DNA of 64,000 nt from Amycolatopsis eburnea (GTDB lineage: Bacteria; Actinomycetota; Actinomycetes; Mycobacteriales; Pseudonocardiaceae). The notes below the pieces were generated by a model. The model worked only from the letters and a program-made list of their open reading frames with translations, ran no database searches and was not told where the DNA came from. This document shows, in pieces, positions 24,801 through 31,947 of this stretch. The translations under genes and the position numbers were made by a program. The stretch spans positions 124,001-188,000 of the forward strand of contig NZ_RSEC01000066.1 of NCBI RefSeq assembly GCF_003937945.1, given 5' to 3'. The stretch's first letter is position 1; every line of letters begins with the position of its first letter.

Positions 24801-25429
24801 ACGCCGGTGTTGTCGGTCGAAGCCGACCAGGTCAGCCGGATCTGGCCGCTCGCGGGCTGGGTGTAGGCGAGGTTCCCGGGCGCGGACGGCGGCTGCGTGT
24901 CCCCGCCGGCCGGGCCGTGCACCTCGAACTCGGACAGCTGCGCGGCGGGCCAGCCGGTGTTGGCGGTGACGTTCAGCCGGACGTACCGGGTGTTCGCCGT
25001 GACGTCGACGGTGACGGTGTTGCCGGTGGCGGGGTCGAACCGGTAGCCGGCGGCGGGCTTGAGGTCGCTGAAGCCGGTGCCGTCGGTGCTGCCTTGCACG
25101 CTGAAGGTCTCGGTGCGGGCTTCCCAGTTCGACGGCAGCTTGAGCACCAGCTGCGCGATATCCGTGGCCGTGCCGAGGTCGGCCTGGACCCACTGCGGGA
25201 ACTGGTTGTTGGTGCTCTCCCAGTAGGAGGCCTGGTTGCCGTCGCCGACGTTCGAGACGGGGTAGCCGGCGAGCTGGCTGCTCGCGGTGTAGGTCGCGGT
25301 GGCCGCCTGCGCGGCGGCACCGGCGGGCGCGGCGGCCGGGGCGGCGCTCGCGGCCACGGCGGGGGTGAGCAGCAGGAGGGACAGGGCGGCGTAGGTCGCC
25401 GCGCGCGACAGGAGTCGCTTCGTTCTCAT
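21851..25429 (-). CDS. Secreted multidomain beta-helix glycosidase, GH87-like (alpha-1,3-glucanase/mycodextranase type)
   Basis: A 1192-residue exported protein. Order: signal peptide (1-30), discoidin-like domain (about 45-172), fibronectin III (180-264), second discoidin-like domain (270-408), two CARDB repeats (412-520, 525-638), a CBM6/35-like module opening YDMYEAEDG (646-798), and a right-handed beta-helix to the end. The helix has FADGVN (Asp956) and STGDDSF (Asp979, Asp980); this Asp triad and the discoidin/CBM layout recall GH87 glucanases that attack fungal or bacterial alpha-1,3-glucans. Family assignment is from memory of that architecture; a polysaccharide lyase remains possible. 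ATG 25429 follows CGAGGAACCCC. Confidence 0.75.
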   Translation of the reverse strand: MRTKRLLSRAATYAALSLLLLTPAVAASAAPAAAPAGAAAQAATATYTASSQLAGYPVSNVGDGNQASYWESTNNQFPQWVQADLGTATDIAQLVLKLPSNWEARTETFSVQGSTDGTGFSDLKPAAGYRFDPATGNTVTVDVTANTRYVRLNVTANTGWPAAQLSEFEVHGPAGGDTQPPSAPGNLAYTQPASGQIRLTWSASTDNTGVTGYDVYANNQLRGSVAGTVLTYTDNQPDGTTVSYYVRAKDAAGNQSANSATVTRTGTQAGTNLALGKPITASSTEFSFVAANANDNSVTTYWEGGGGTYPNLLTVALGSNADVNQVVVKLNPDPVWGPRTQTIAVEGREQSAAAFTTLAAAQTYSFSPSTGNTVTIPLSGRAADVRLRVTANSGAGGGQAAEFQVFGVPAPNPDLTVSGVSWSPQNPVETDAITASATVRNAGTAASGATNVNLYLGTTKVGTANVGALAAGASATVSANIGTRDAGSYQLTAKVDEANAVVEQNEANNSYTASTALVVSPVQSSDLVAATAWSPNNPAAGNTVTFATTLRNQGTVASAGGAHGVTVTIADQNGTVVKTLSGSYTGAIAAGATASPVTVGTWTAANGRYTVKTVVANDANELPVKQANNTSTQALFVGRGANMPYDMYEAEDGVVAGGASVVGPNRTIGDLAGEASGRKAVTLNSTGSSVEFTTRASTNTLVTRFSIPDSAGGGGINSTLNVYVDGTFLKAIDLTSHYAWLYGAETGPGNSPGAGPRHIYDEAGTMLGTTVPAGHKIKLQKDAANSTNYAIDFVNFEQATAVANPDPAHFAVPTGFTQQDVQSALDKVRQDSTLTGVYLPAGTYSLSSKLNVYGKAVTVTGAGPWFTKFSAPSGQENTDIGIDVQSSANGSTFSGFAVFGNYTSRIDGPGKVFNLTNVANLTIDNIWVEHQVVMVWGTNVDNTTIKNSRIRDTFADGVNLTNGSTGNHVTNIEARSTGDDSFALFAATDLNPGNQYDNVFENLTSLTPWRAAGLAVYGGYNNTFRNLYIADTLTYSAITISSLDFGYPFLGFGPQQTTVQNASLVRDGGHFWGQQTFPAIWLFSASKEFRGIRVSDVDIESPTYSGIMFQTKYNGGPEHPVEDTVLTNVSITGAHRSGDAFDAKSGIGIWANELPEPGQGPAVGSATFTGLTLSDNDEDIRNKTTTFTIIRN

Positions 25430-25615
25430 GGGGTTCCTCGGATCCGGGGAGGAGGGGAGACGCGTCGGGACGGCACAACCAGGGAACGGACACGCGCGGA
25501 CCGGCGCCGGGGGCGCACGGGGGCAGCACGGCATGGGCACCTCTTCGTCGAGGGCTTCCTGACTCGTGCCGAGATTTCTCACAGCGTTGTCAGGTTCTTG
25601 CACTGATTCGTTCAA

Positions 25616-25644
25616 GAGTTACCGTGACGCGGGTCTCAAGTCAA
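25616..25644 (-). promoter_or_regulatory. Candidate promoter for the GH87-like gene, giving a leader of about 180 bases
   Basis: On the minus strand, TTGACT (-35, 25644-25639) and TAACTC (-10, 25621-25616) have a 17-base spacer. The start codon is at 25429, so the transcript would have a long leader. The gap 25430-25704 otherwise holds only this promoter and the HxlR terminator. Confidence 0.5.
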
Positions 25645-25655
25645 CGCCCGGACAC

Positions 25656-25691
25656 CAAAAAGGCCTCCTCGCGGGGGATGCGAGGAGGCCT
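25656..25691 (-). terminator. Rho-independent terminator after the HxlR gene
   Basis: A perfect 12-bp stem AGGCCTCCTCGC (25661-25672) / GCGAGGAGGCCT (25680-25691) is followed on the minus strand by TTTTT (25661-25657). It lies 14 bases past the HxlR stop. Confidence 0.92.
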
Positions 25692-25704
25692 GGGGCCGGT
25701 CGGG

Positions 25705-26145
25705 TCAGGAGTGGACGGCTCCCAGGCGGATCGCGCGGGTACCGGGCGCGTTGGCCGCCTCGCCGCAGTGCGCGCAGACGGTGACCGGGTGCAGCTCCGC
25801 ACCGCAGGCGTGCCACCACAGCGTGGGCGGTTCGCCCTGGTGGACGTACTTGTCGCCCCACGCCATCAGCCCGAGCAGGATCGGCTGCAGCGCCCGGCCG
25901 GCTTCGGTCGGGTAGTACTCGTGCCGCGGCGGGTGGGCCTCGTACTGGACCTTTTCGAGGACGCCGGCGTCGACGAGCTTGTGCAGCCGCGCGGCCAGGA
26001 TGTCCCGGCTGGCACCGGTGTTCTCGGCGATCTGGTTGAACCGGCGGTTCCCCAGCATGATCTCGCGCAACGCCAGGAGGCTCCACCGTTCGCCGACGAC
26101 CTCGAGGGCCTCCGCGACCGAGCACTCGCGACCACGCCGGACCAT
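25705..26145 (-). CDS. HxlR-family transcriptional regulator
   Basis: A 146-residue HxlR-type winged-helix protein. It shows the typical N-terminal Cys (GRECSVAEALEVVGERWSLLALREIMLGNRRFNQIAENTGASRDILAARLHKLVDAGVLEKVQY) and PTEAGRALQPILLGLMAWGDKY. The C-terminal extension HACGAELHPVTVCAHCGEA has a Cys-rich pair that could bind metal, as in several longer HxlR members. ATG 26145 follows GGAGGTGGC. It is divergent from the thiolase gene, and both promoters carry a GGTTG-N6/7-CAACC-like sequence, implying autoregulation and control of the thiolase. Confidence 0.9.
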   Translation of the reverse strand: MVRRGRECSVAEALEVVGERWSLLALREIMLGNRRFNQIAENTGASRDILAARLHKLVDAGVLEKVQYEAHPPRHEYYPTEAGRALQPILLGLMAWGDKYVHQGEPPTLWWHACGAELHPVTVCAHCGEAANAPGTRAIRLGAVHS

Positions 26146-26158
26146 GCCACCTCCATCG

Positions 26159-26174
26159 GGTTGAAAATCCAACC
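26159..26174. promoter_or_regulatory. Candidate HxlR operator 1 (GGTTG-N6-CAACC)
   Basis: GGTTG (26159-26163) and CAACC (26170-26174) lie 14 bases upstream of the HxlR start codon. A related sequence occurs in the divergent thiolase promoter. Confidence 0.5.
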
Positions 26175-26316
26175 TAGCACTTTGGTCGGGCGTGGCCTGG
26201 CGAGGCAAGGCTGGCCGAGCGCGGCAGGTTGCCGGGGCCCCGCCAACGTCCCCAATGAGTCGTTCGCGACCGCCGCCGCCGACGAACAACACCCCTGTGA
26301 CCTCGCGAACAGGTGA

Positions 26317-26347
26317 GTTGTGTAATCCAACCCACCCGGCGTATACC
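26317..26347 (+). promoter_or_regulatory. Thiolase promoter with a second HxlR-like operator in the spacer
   Basis: TTGTGT (-35, 26318-26323) and TATACC (-10, 26342-26347) are 18 bases apart. The half-sites GTTG (26317-26320) and CAAC (26328-26331) echo the HxlR upstream palindrome, including the shared octamer ATCCAACC (26325-26332). The rest of the gap 26175-26316 shows nothing recognisable. Confidence 0.5.
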
Positions 26348-26381
26348 GGACACATCCCCGATCTGCGAGGAGGCAGACGCC

Positions 26382-27578
26382 ATGACGGACGCGGTGATCG
26401 TCGACGCGGTACGGACCCCCATCGGCAAGGGCAAGCCGAACGGAACGCTCGCCGGGGTGCACCCCGTCGACCTGCACGCCCACGCGCTCCGCTCGCTCGT
26501 CGAACGCACCGGCGTCGACCCGGCCCGGATCGACGACGTCATCAGCGGCGCCGTCGGGCAGATCGGCGAGCAGAGCATGAACACCGCCCGGTGGGCCGCG
26601 CTGGCCGCCGGGCTGCCGGAGTCGGTGCCCGCCGTGACCGTGGACCGGCAGTGCGGCAGCAGCCAGCAGGCCGTCCACTTCGCCGCGCAGGGCGTCATCG
26701 CCGGCGCGTACGACGTCGTGCTCGCCTCCGGTGTCGAGTCGATGAGCCGGGTGCCGATGGGCAGCCAGGCCGCCGGGCGGGACCCGTTCGGTCCGCAGGT
26801 CGCCGCGCGCTACCCGGACGGCCTCGTGCCACAGGGCATCAGCGCGGAGCTCATCGCCGCGAAGTGGGGCTTCAGCCGGGCGCAGCTGGACGAGTTCTCC
26901 GCCCGGAGCCACCAGCGGGCCGCGCGGGCGTGGGCGGACGGGAAGTTCGCCGGCGAGGTCGCGCCGCTCAAGGCGCCGGGGCCGGACGGGGCACTGGCCG
27001 ACGTCACGACCGACGAGACCGTGCGGCCGGGCACCACGCCGGAAATCCTCGCCGGGCTCAAGCCCGCCTTCCGCGCCGACGTCTGGGAGCAGCGGTTCCC
27101 CGGCCTCGGCTGGCACGTCACCGCGGGCAACTCGTCGCCGATCAACGACGGTGCCGCCGCGCTGATGATCACCAGCTCCGAGACGGCGAAGGCACTCGGG
27201 CTGCGGCCTCGCGCGCGGCTCCACAGCTTCGCCGTCACCGGCGACGACCCGCTCCTCATGCTGACCGGCATCATCCCGGCCACCCGCAAGGTGCTCGCCC
27301 GGGCAGGCCTCGCCGTCTCCGACATCGACGCGTTCGAGGTCAACGAGGCGTTCGCGAGCGTGGTGCTGGCCTGGCAGCACGAGATCGGCGCGGACCCGGC
27401 GAAGGTCAACGTCAACGGCGGCGCGATCGCCATCGGGCACCCGCTCGGCGGCAGCGGCGCCCGGCTGATGACGACGCTGCTGTCGGTGCTGGAGCAGACC
27501 GGCGGCCGCTACGGCCTGCAGACGATGTGCGAGGCGGGCGGCCTCGCCAACGCGACCATCGTCGAACGCCTGGACTGA
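26382..27578 (+). CDS. Acetyl-CoA acetyltransferase (thiolase)
   Basis: A 398-residue thiolase that condenses or cleaves acyl-CoA with acetyl-CoA. Active residues are visible: nucleophile Cys91 in VDRQCGSSQQAVHF, His in NVNGGAIAIGHPLGGSGARL, and the second Cys in TMCEAGGLANA, with VNEAFASVVLAW before them. ATG 26382 follows GAGGAGGCAG. It is likely used in beta-oxidation or ketoacid breakdown, under the divergent HxlR regulator. Its last 70 bases overlap the convergent B12-domain gene. Confidence 0.95.
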   Translation: MTDAVIVDAVRTPIGKGKPNGTLAGVHPVDLHAHALRSLVERTGVDPARIDDVISGAVGQIGEQSMNTARWAALAAGLPESVPAVTVDRQCGSSQQAVHFAAQGVIAGAYDVVLASGVESMSRVPMGSQAAGRDPFGPQVAARYPDGLVPQGISAELIAAKWGFSRAQLDEFSARSHQRAARAWADGKFAGEVAPLKAPGPDGALADVTTDETVRPGTTPEILAGLKPAFRADVWEQRFPGLGWHVTAGNSSPINDGAAALMITSSETAKALGLRPRARLHSFAVTGDDPLLMLTGIIPATRKVLARAGLAVSDIDAFEVNEAFASVVLAWQHEIGADPAKVNVNGGAIAIGHPLGGSGARLMTTLLSVLEQTGGRYGLQTMCEAGGLANATIVERLD

Positions 27579-27928
27579 CGCGCCAGGTACGCCCGCAGCG
27601 CCGCCACGGCTCCCCCGGGATCCGCGGCGGCGACCGGGAACACCTCGTCGTAGCCGAGGGCGAGCAGTTCGGCGCGCGTGTTCCGCAGGCGGCCGGCGAG
27701 CACCACGGGCAACCCGCCCAGCGCGGGGTCGGCGCGCACGCGGCGGAGCACGTCCACGCCCGAACCGCCGTGCACAGTGGACAGCACCAGGCAGTCCGGC
27801 CGCGCGCGGCGGCACGCCTTGAGCACCTCCGCCGCCACGCGCACCTCGTGGCCCTCGCGTTCGAGGACCACCTGCAACGCCAGCAGGCTCCACGCGCCCG
27901 CGTCCACACCCGACACCACGACCTTCAC
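27509..27928 (-). CDS. Cobalamin B12-binding-domain protein (mutase small-subunit-like)
   Basis: A 139-residue single domain. VKVVVSGVDAGAWSLLALQVVLEREGHEV, DCLVLSTVHGGSGVDVLRRVR, LPVVLAGRL and LGYDEVFPVAAADPGGAVAALRAYL follow the glutamate/methylaspartate mutase sigma-subunit pattern. The canonical DxHxxG cobalamin motif is altered (DAGAWS lacks the His), so base-off cobalamin binding is doubtful. No mutase large subunit is nearby. Start GTG 27928 is tentative because no good ribosome site is seen. Its C-terminal 23 codons overlap the convergent thiolase. Confidence 0.65.
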   Translation of the reverse strand: MKVVVSGVDAGAWSLLALQVVLEREGHEVRVAAEVLKACRRARPDCLVLSTVHGGSGVDVLRRVRADPALGGLPVVLAGRLRNTRAELLALGYDEVFPVAAADPGGAVAALRAYLARQSRRSTMVALARPPASHIVCRP

Positions 27929-27963
27929 CCCGAGCCGAGCCGCGGACCCGCCCGGGAAATACG

Positions 27964-28914
27964 TCAGTCCGGGTCGGGTGGTTCCTCGACGCCGTCGCGG
28001 TCGGCCCACTCCAGCAGTGGTTCCAGCGAGAAGACGGCCTTGTCGATGCCCGCGTGGAGGTCGCCCAGCTCGGCGAAGCGGGCCGGGACGGTCGCGATGG
28101 TGCAGTCGCCCGGCTCGACGTCGTCGATCTCGTCCCAGCGGATCGGCGTCGACACCGTGCCTTCGGGGTTGCCGCGCACCGAATACGCGCTGGCGATGGT
28201 GTGGTCGCGGGCGTTCTGGTTGTAGTCGACGAAGAGCGTGCGCGGGTCGCGGTCCTTGCGCCACCAGGTCGTGGTCACGTCGTCGGGTGCCCGCCGTTCG
28301 ACCTCGCGGGCGAAGGCGAGCGCCGCCCGGCGGACGTCGGCGAAGCCCCAGCGGGGTTCGATCCGGACGTAGACGTGCAGGCCGCGGCCGCCGGAGGTCT
28401 TCGGCCAGCCGACCGCGCCGAGCTCGTCGAGGACTTCGTGCGCGACGTGGGCGACGCGGCGGACGCGGTCGAAGCCGCAGTCGGGCATCGGGTCGAGGTC
28501 GATGCGCCACTCGTCCGGCTTCTCGGTGTCGGCGCGCCGGGAGTTCCACGGGTGGAACTCCACTGTGGACATCTGCACCGCCCAGGCGACGTGCGCCAGC
28601 TCGGTGACGCACAGCTCGTCGGCGTGCCGGTTGTAGCGCGGGAACGTGACCCGGACGGTCTCCAGCCACGGCGGCGCGCCGTTCGGCACGCGCTTCTGGT
28701 GCACCTTCTCCCCCGCCACGCCGGACGGGAAGCGGTGCAGCATGCACGGCCGCTCGCGCAGCGCGTTGACGATGCCGTCGCCCACCGAGAGGTAGTAGTT
28801 GACCAGGTCGAGCTTCGTCTCGCCGCGGGCCGGGAAGTAGACCCGGTCCGGGTTCGAGATGCGGACCTCGTGCGGCCCGACCTCCAGCTCCACCGACGGA
28901 GACTTCTGCGCCAT
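27964..28914 (-). CDS. LigD-type DNA polymerase domain protein (archaeo-eukaryotic primase superfamily)
   Basis: A 316-residue stand-alone PolDom, the polymerase part of bacterial NHEJ ligase D, which fills or extends DNA ends with a preference for ribonucleotides. The catalytic acidic pair is in WRIDLDPMPDCG (Asp139, Asp141). Other family segments are RVYFPARGETKLDLVNYYLSVGD, HQKRVPNGAPPWLE, TSGGRGLHVYVRIEP and TLFVDYNQNARDHTIASAYSVRG. Neither Ku nor a ligase gene is in the window, so partners must be encoded elsewhere. The B12-domain gene follows after 35 bases on the same strand. Confidence 0.93.
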   Translation of the reverse strand: MAQKSPSVELEVGPHEVRISNPDRVYFPARGETKLDLVNYYLSVGDGIVNALRERPCMLHRFPSGVAGEKVHQKRVPNGAPPWLETVRVTFPRYNRHADELCVTELAHVAWAVQMSTVEFHPWNSRRADTEKPDEWRIDLDPMPDCGFDRVRRVAHVAHEVLDELGAVGWPKTSGGRGLHVYVRIEPRWGFADVRRAALAFAREVERRAPDDVTTTWWRKDRDPRTLFVDYNQNARDHTIASAYSVRGNPEGTVSTPIRWDEIDDVEPGDCTIATVPARFAELGDLHAGIDKAVFSLEPLLEWADRDGVEEPPDPD

Positions 28915-28954
28915 GGTTGAGACGCTAGCTCAAAAACGTGGTTACGGTGGGCCG

Positions 28955-29794
28955 GTGAGCCTGCCGCCGGACGGTCACGTCCACACCGAATGGTCCTGGG
29001 ACACGGTCACCGGGTCGATGCTCGGCTCCTGCGAGCGGGCCCTCGATCTGGGCCTGCCGTCGGTGGCGTTCACCGAGCACGCGGACCTGACGCCGTGGCT
29101 GATCCCCGAGCCGGTCCGCCCGCTGCTGCCGGACCACTTCCGGGTGCGGCTGCGCGCGGACGGCGTCCTGGAGCCGCCGGACCTCGAGGTCGAGGGCTAC
29201 CTGGCGTGCGTCGCGGAGTGCCGCGACCGGTTCCCCGGCCTGCGGATCCTCTCCGGCGTCGAGCTGAGCGAGCCGCACTGGCACCGCGAACGCGCCGACG
29301 CGCTGCTCGCGGCCCACGGCTTCGACCGCGTGCTCGGCTCGGTGCACTCCCTGCCCGGCGAGGACGGGCACCACCACGAACTGACCGTGGTGTCCGGCCG
29401 CCCGCCCGGCGAGATCCTGCGCGCGTACCTGACGGAAGTGCTGGGCCTCGTCGAGTCGACGGCGGACTTCGCGGTGCTCGCCCACATCGACTACGCGCTG
29501 CGGTCGTGGCCCGCCGAAGGCCCGCCGTTCGCGGTGGCGGAGTTCGAGGAGGAGTTCCGCACGGTGCTGCGCGCGCTGAAGGCGAGCGGACGCGCCCTGG
29601 AGGTCAACACGAAGGTGCCCCTGCCGGGCGAGGTCGTGCGCTGGTGGTTCCAGGACGGCGGCGAGGCGGTGGCGTTCGGCAGCGACGCCCACGAACCGGG
29701 CCTGGTCGGCGCCGGCTTCGCCGACGCCGCCGCACTCGTCGAGTCATGCGGCTTCCGGCCGGGCCGCACCCCACACGACTTCTGGCGCCGCTGA
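28955..29794 (+). CDS. PHP-domain phosphoesterase (histidinol-phosphatase-like)
   Basis: A 279-residue polymerase-and-histidinol-phosphatase fold enzyme with a trinuclear metal site. Ligand motifs: PPDGHVHTEWSWD, AFTEHADLTPW, LSGVELSEPHWH, LGSVHSLPG, LAHIDYALRSW and AFGSDAHEPG. All fit HisJ/HisK-type phosphatases; a histidinol-phosphatase role is possible but not shown, since no his genes are near. Start GTG 28955 places the first HxH at residues 8-10. It is divergent from the PolDom gene with a 40-base gap. Confidence 0.9.
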   Translation: MSLPPDGHVHTEWSWDTVTGSMLGSCERALDLGLPSVAFTEHADLTPWLIPEPVRPLLPDHFRVRLRADGVLEPPDLEVEGYLACVAECRDRFPGLRILSGVELSEPHWHRERADALLAAHGFDRVLGSVHSLPGEDGHHHELTVVSGRPPGEILRAYLTEVLGLVESTADFAVLAHIDYALRSWPAEGPPFAVAEFEEEFRTVLRALKASGRALEVNTKVPLPGEVVRWWFQDGGEAVAFGSDAHEPGLVGAGFADAAALVESCGFRPGRTPHDFWRR

Positions 29795-29802
29795 GACCCG
29801 CC

Positions 29803-29884
29803 GCTTTCACGTGAAAGCTACGCCCCCAGGTGGTCGCTTTCACGTGAAAGCTACGCCCCCAGGTCGTCACTTTCCCTAGGAAAG
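29803..29884. repeat. Array of three 33-base-spaced palindromes, two with core TTTCACGTGAAA
   Basis: GCTTTCACGTGAAAGC occurs at 29803-29818 and 29836-29851. A third, divergent element, TTTCC-CTA-GGAAA (29871-29883), follows at the same period. The linker TACGCCCCCAGGT is also repeated. The array lies between the convergent PHP and MFS genes. The 12-base core equals the core of bacterial parS sites. Confidence 0.9.
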
Positions 29885-29890
29885 ATGCGT

Positions 29891-31918
29891 TCAGGCCAGT
29901 GCGTGGCGGCCGTACGCCCGGGACTCGGCGCTCTGGTCGAGCAGGCGGGCCGCCACGCGGCCGATCGCCGCGTCCAGCTCGGCGCGGTTGGCGGTGCCCC
30001 AGTCGCCGAGGCGGTCGGCCAGCCAGTCGTGCCAGGCGCCGACCACCTTCGCGAACTCCGTGCGGCCCTCGGGCGTCAGCGCCCAGCCGTCGCGGGAGTA
30101 GCGCAGGTGGCCGGTCAGTTCCAGGCGGTTGAACGCCGGTTCGAGCACCGGCGCGGGGACGCCGAAGTGCTCGCCGATCGCCTTGAGCGTCGGCGGCTCA
30201 CCGCGGCGTTCGCGCAGGTGGACCTGCAGGAGGCACCAGATGCCGCCTTCGTCGAGGTCGCTGCCCGCCCGCTCGACGATCGCCGGGGCCACCTTGCGGC
30301 GCTCGCGGAAGAACAGCGTCGCGACCGCGCGTTCGAGTTCGCGGTCGTCCGTGCGGGCCTCCGGCATCGCGAAGCCGTCGCCGAGGTCCGGGGCGGCCGC
30401 GCGGGCGGTGTCGCGCAGCGGGACCTCCTTGAGGAAGAACGCCAGCGCGAACGCGACCAGGCCGACCGGCGCGGCGGCGAGGAACACGACGTGCAGGGCG
30501 TCGCTGTACACCTCGATCACCGGCGCCGACACCGACGCCGGCAGGGCGTGCAGCGCGGTCGGCACCTGCAGCGCGCGCGGGTCGACACCCGGTGGTACCG
30601 GGAGCGCCGCGAGCTTGGGCGTCAGCTGGTTGGCGTACACCGTGCCGAAGATCGCCGCGCCGAACGAGCTGCCGATCGAGCGCAGGAACGTCACGCCCGA
30701 GGTGGCGACGCCGAGGTCGGCGTAGTCGACGGTGTTCTGCACGGCGATGGTCAGCACCTGCATGCCCAGCCCGATGCCGAGGCCGAGCACGGCCATGTAC
30801 GCCGACGCCTCCCAGAAGCCGGTGTCGGTGTCGAGCCGGGACAGCAGGTAGAGCCCGATCGTCATGCCCGCGGCGCCGACCAGCGGGAAGATCTTGTAGC
30901 GCCCGGTCCTGCTGACCGCGTTGCCCGCCGCGATCGACGCGACTAGCAGCGCCAGCACCATCGGCAGCAGCCGGACCCCGGACGAGGTGGCGGACGTCCC
31001 CTGCACGTACTGCATGTACGTCGGCAGGTAGGACAGCGCGCCGAGCATCGCGAAGCCGACGACGAAGCTCATGATGCCGCCGACGGTGAAGACCGGGTTG
31101 CGGAACAACCGCATCGGCAGCATCGGTTCCTTCGCCCGCAGTTCGACGAAGACGAACGCGGCCAGCAGCACCACCGAGCCGATCGCCATCCCGATGATCG
31201 TCGGCGAGCCCCACGCGTACTGCGTGCCGCCCCAGCTCGTGACCAGGGTCAGGCCGGTCGCGGCGAGGCCGATGAGCAGAATGCCGAGGTAGTCGATGAC
31301 CGGCTTGACCGCGGCGCGGGCGTTCGGCATCGCCGAGGACGCCACGACCAGCACCACGACGACCAGCGGGATGTTGACGTAGAACGCCCAGCGCCAGGAC
31401 AGGTGGTCGACGAAGAAGCCGCCGAGCATCGGGCCCGCGACGGTCACCACGCCGAAGACCGAGCCGAGCACGCCCTGGTACTTGCCGCGCTCGCGCAGCG
31501 GGACGACGTCGGCGATGAGCGCGGTCGAGGTGACCATCAGCCCGCCGCCGCCGAGTCCCTGCACGGCGCGCCAGACGATCAGCCACACCATGCTGTCGGC
31601 GAACCCCGCGAAGAACGAGCCGACGCCGAACACGACCACGGACAGCTGGAACATCAGCTTGCGCCCGAAGAGGTCGCCGAGCTTGCCGACGACGACGGTC
31701 ATGATGGTTTCGGCGAGCAGGTAGGACGTGACGACCCAGGACAGGTGCCCGGCTCCGCCGAGGTCGCCGACGATCGTGGGCAGCGCGGTCCCGACGATGG
31801 TCTGGTCCAGTGCGGCCAGCAGCATCCCGAGGAGCACGGCGCCGAAGACGGCGTTGACCCGCCCCTTGGTCAGCGGCACGGGCCCCGGCTCGTGGGCGAC
31901 CTCCGCGGTGGCCGTCAT
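29891..31918 (-). CDS. MFS drug/lipid exporter (DHA2-like, 14-TM) with C-terminal winged-helix extension
   Basis: A 675-residue transporter. The first 480 or so residues form about 14 membrane helices with MFS signatures LDQTIVGTALPTIVGDL, WVVTSYLLAETIMTVVVGKLGDLFGRK and QGLGGGGLMVTSTALIADVVPLRERGKYQGVLGSVFGVVTVAGP. The remaining 190 residues are soluble and include a MarR-like winged-helix stretch (GEPPTLKAIGEHFGVPAPVLEPAFNRLELTGHL, then WALTPEGRTEF). ATG 31918 follows GGAGGG. It is the last gene of the megasynthase run, 29 bases after the GNAT stop, so it could export that product. Confidence 0.9.
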   Translation of the reverse strand: MTATAEVAHEPGPVPLTKGRVNAVFGAVLLGMLLAALDQTIVGTALPTIVGDLGGAGHLSWVVTSYLLAETIMTVVVGKLGDLFGRKLMFQLSVVVFGVGSFFAGFADSMVWLIVWRAVQGLGGGGLMVTSTALIADVVPLRERGKYQGVLGSVFGVVTVAGPMLGGFFVDHLSWRWAFYVNIPLVVVVLVVASSAMPNARAAVKPVIDYLGILLIGLAATGLTLVTSWGGTQYAWGSPTIIGMAIGSVVLLAAFVFVELRAKEPMLPMRLFRNPVFTVGGIMSFVVGFAMLGALSYLPTYMQYVQGTSATSSGVRLLPMVLALLVASIAAGNAVSRTGRYKIFPLVGAAGMTIGLYLLSRLDTDTGFWEASAYMAVLGLGIGLGMQVLTIAVQNTVDYADLGVATSGVTFLRSIGSSFGAAIFGTVYANQLTPKLAALPVPPGVDPRALQVPTALHALPASVSAPVIEVYSDALHVVFLAAAPVGLVAFALAFFLKEVPLRDTARAAAPDLGDGFAMPEARTDDRELERAVATLFFRERRKVAPAIVERAGSDLDEGGIWCLLQVHLRERRGEPPTLKAIGEHFGVPAPVLEPAFNRLELTGHLRYSRDGWALTPEGRTEFAKVVGAWHDWLADRLGDWGTANRAELDAAIGRVAARLLDQSAESRAYGRHALA

Positions 31919-31947
31919 CTCGCGCCCTCCTCGCTCGGCCTCCGAGG

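Noticed and set aside
27412..27909. Alternative minus-strand frame opposite the thiolase end
   Set aside because: Its translation is Arg/Cys/Trp-rich noise, whereas the neighbouring frame gives a recognisable B12-domain fold.
29803..29851. True origin-proximal parS cluster
   Set aside because: The outer bases differ from the parS consensus, and no dnaA, parAB, gyrB or rpmH genes lie in the window, so the region is not near the replication origin.
29803..29884. CRISPR array
   Set aside because: Only three palindromic units with near-identical spacers and no cas genes; real spacers would be unique.
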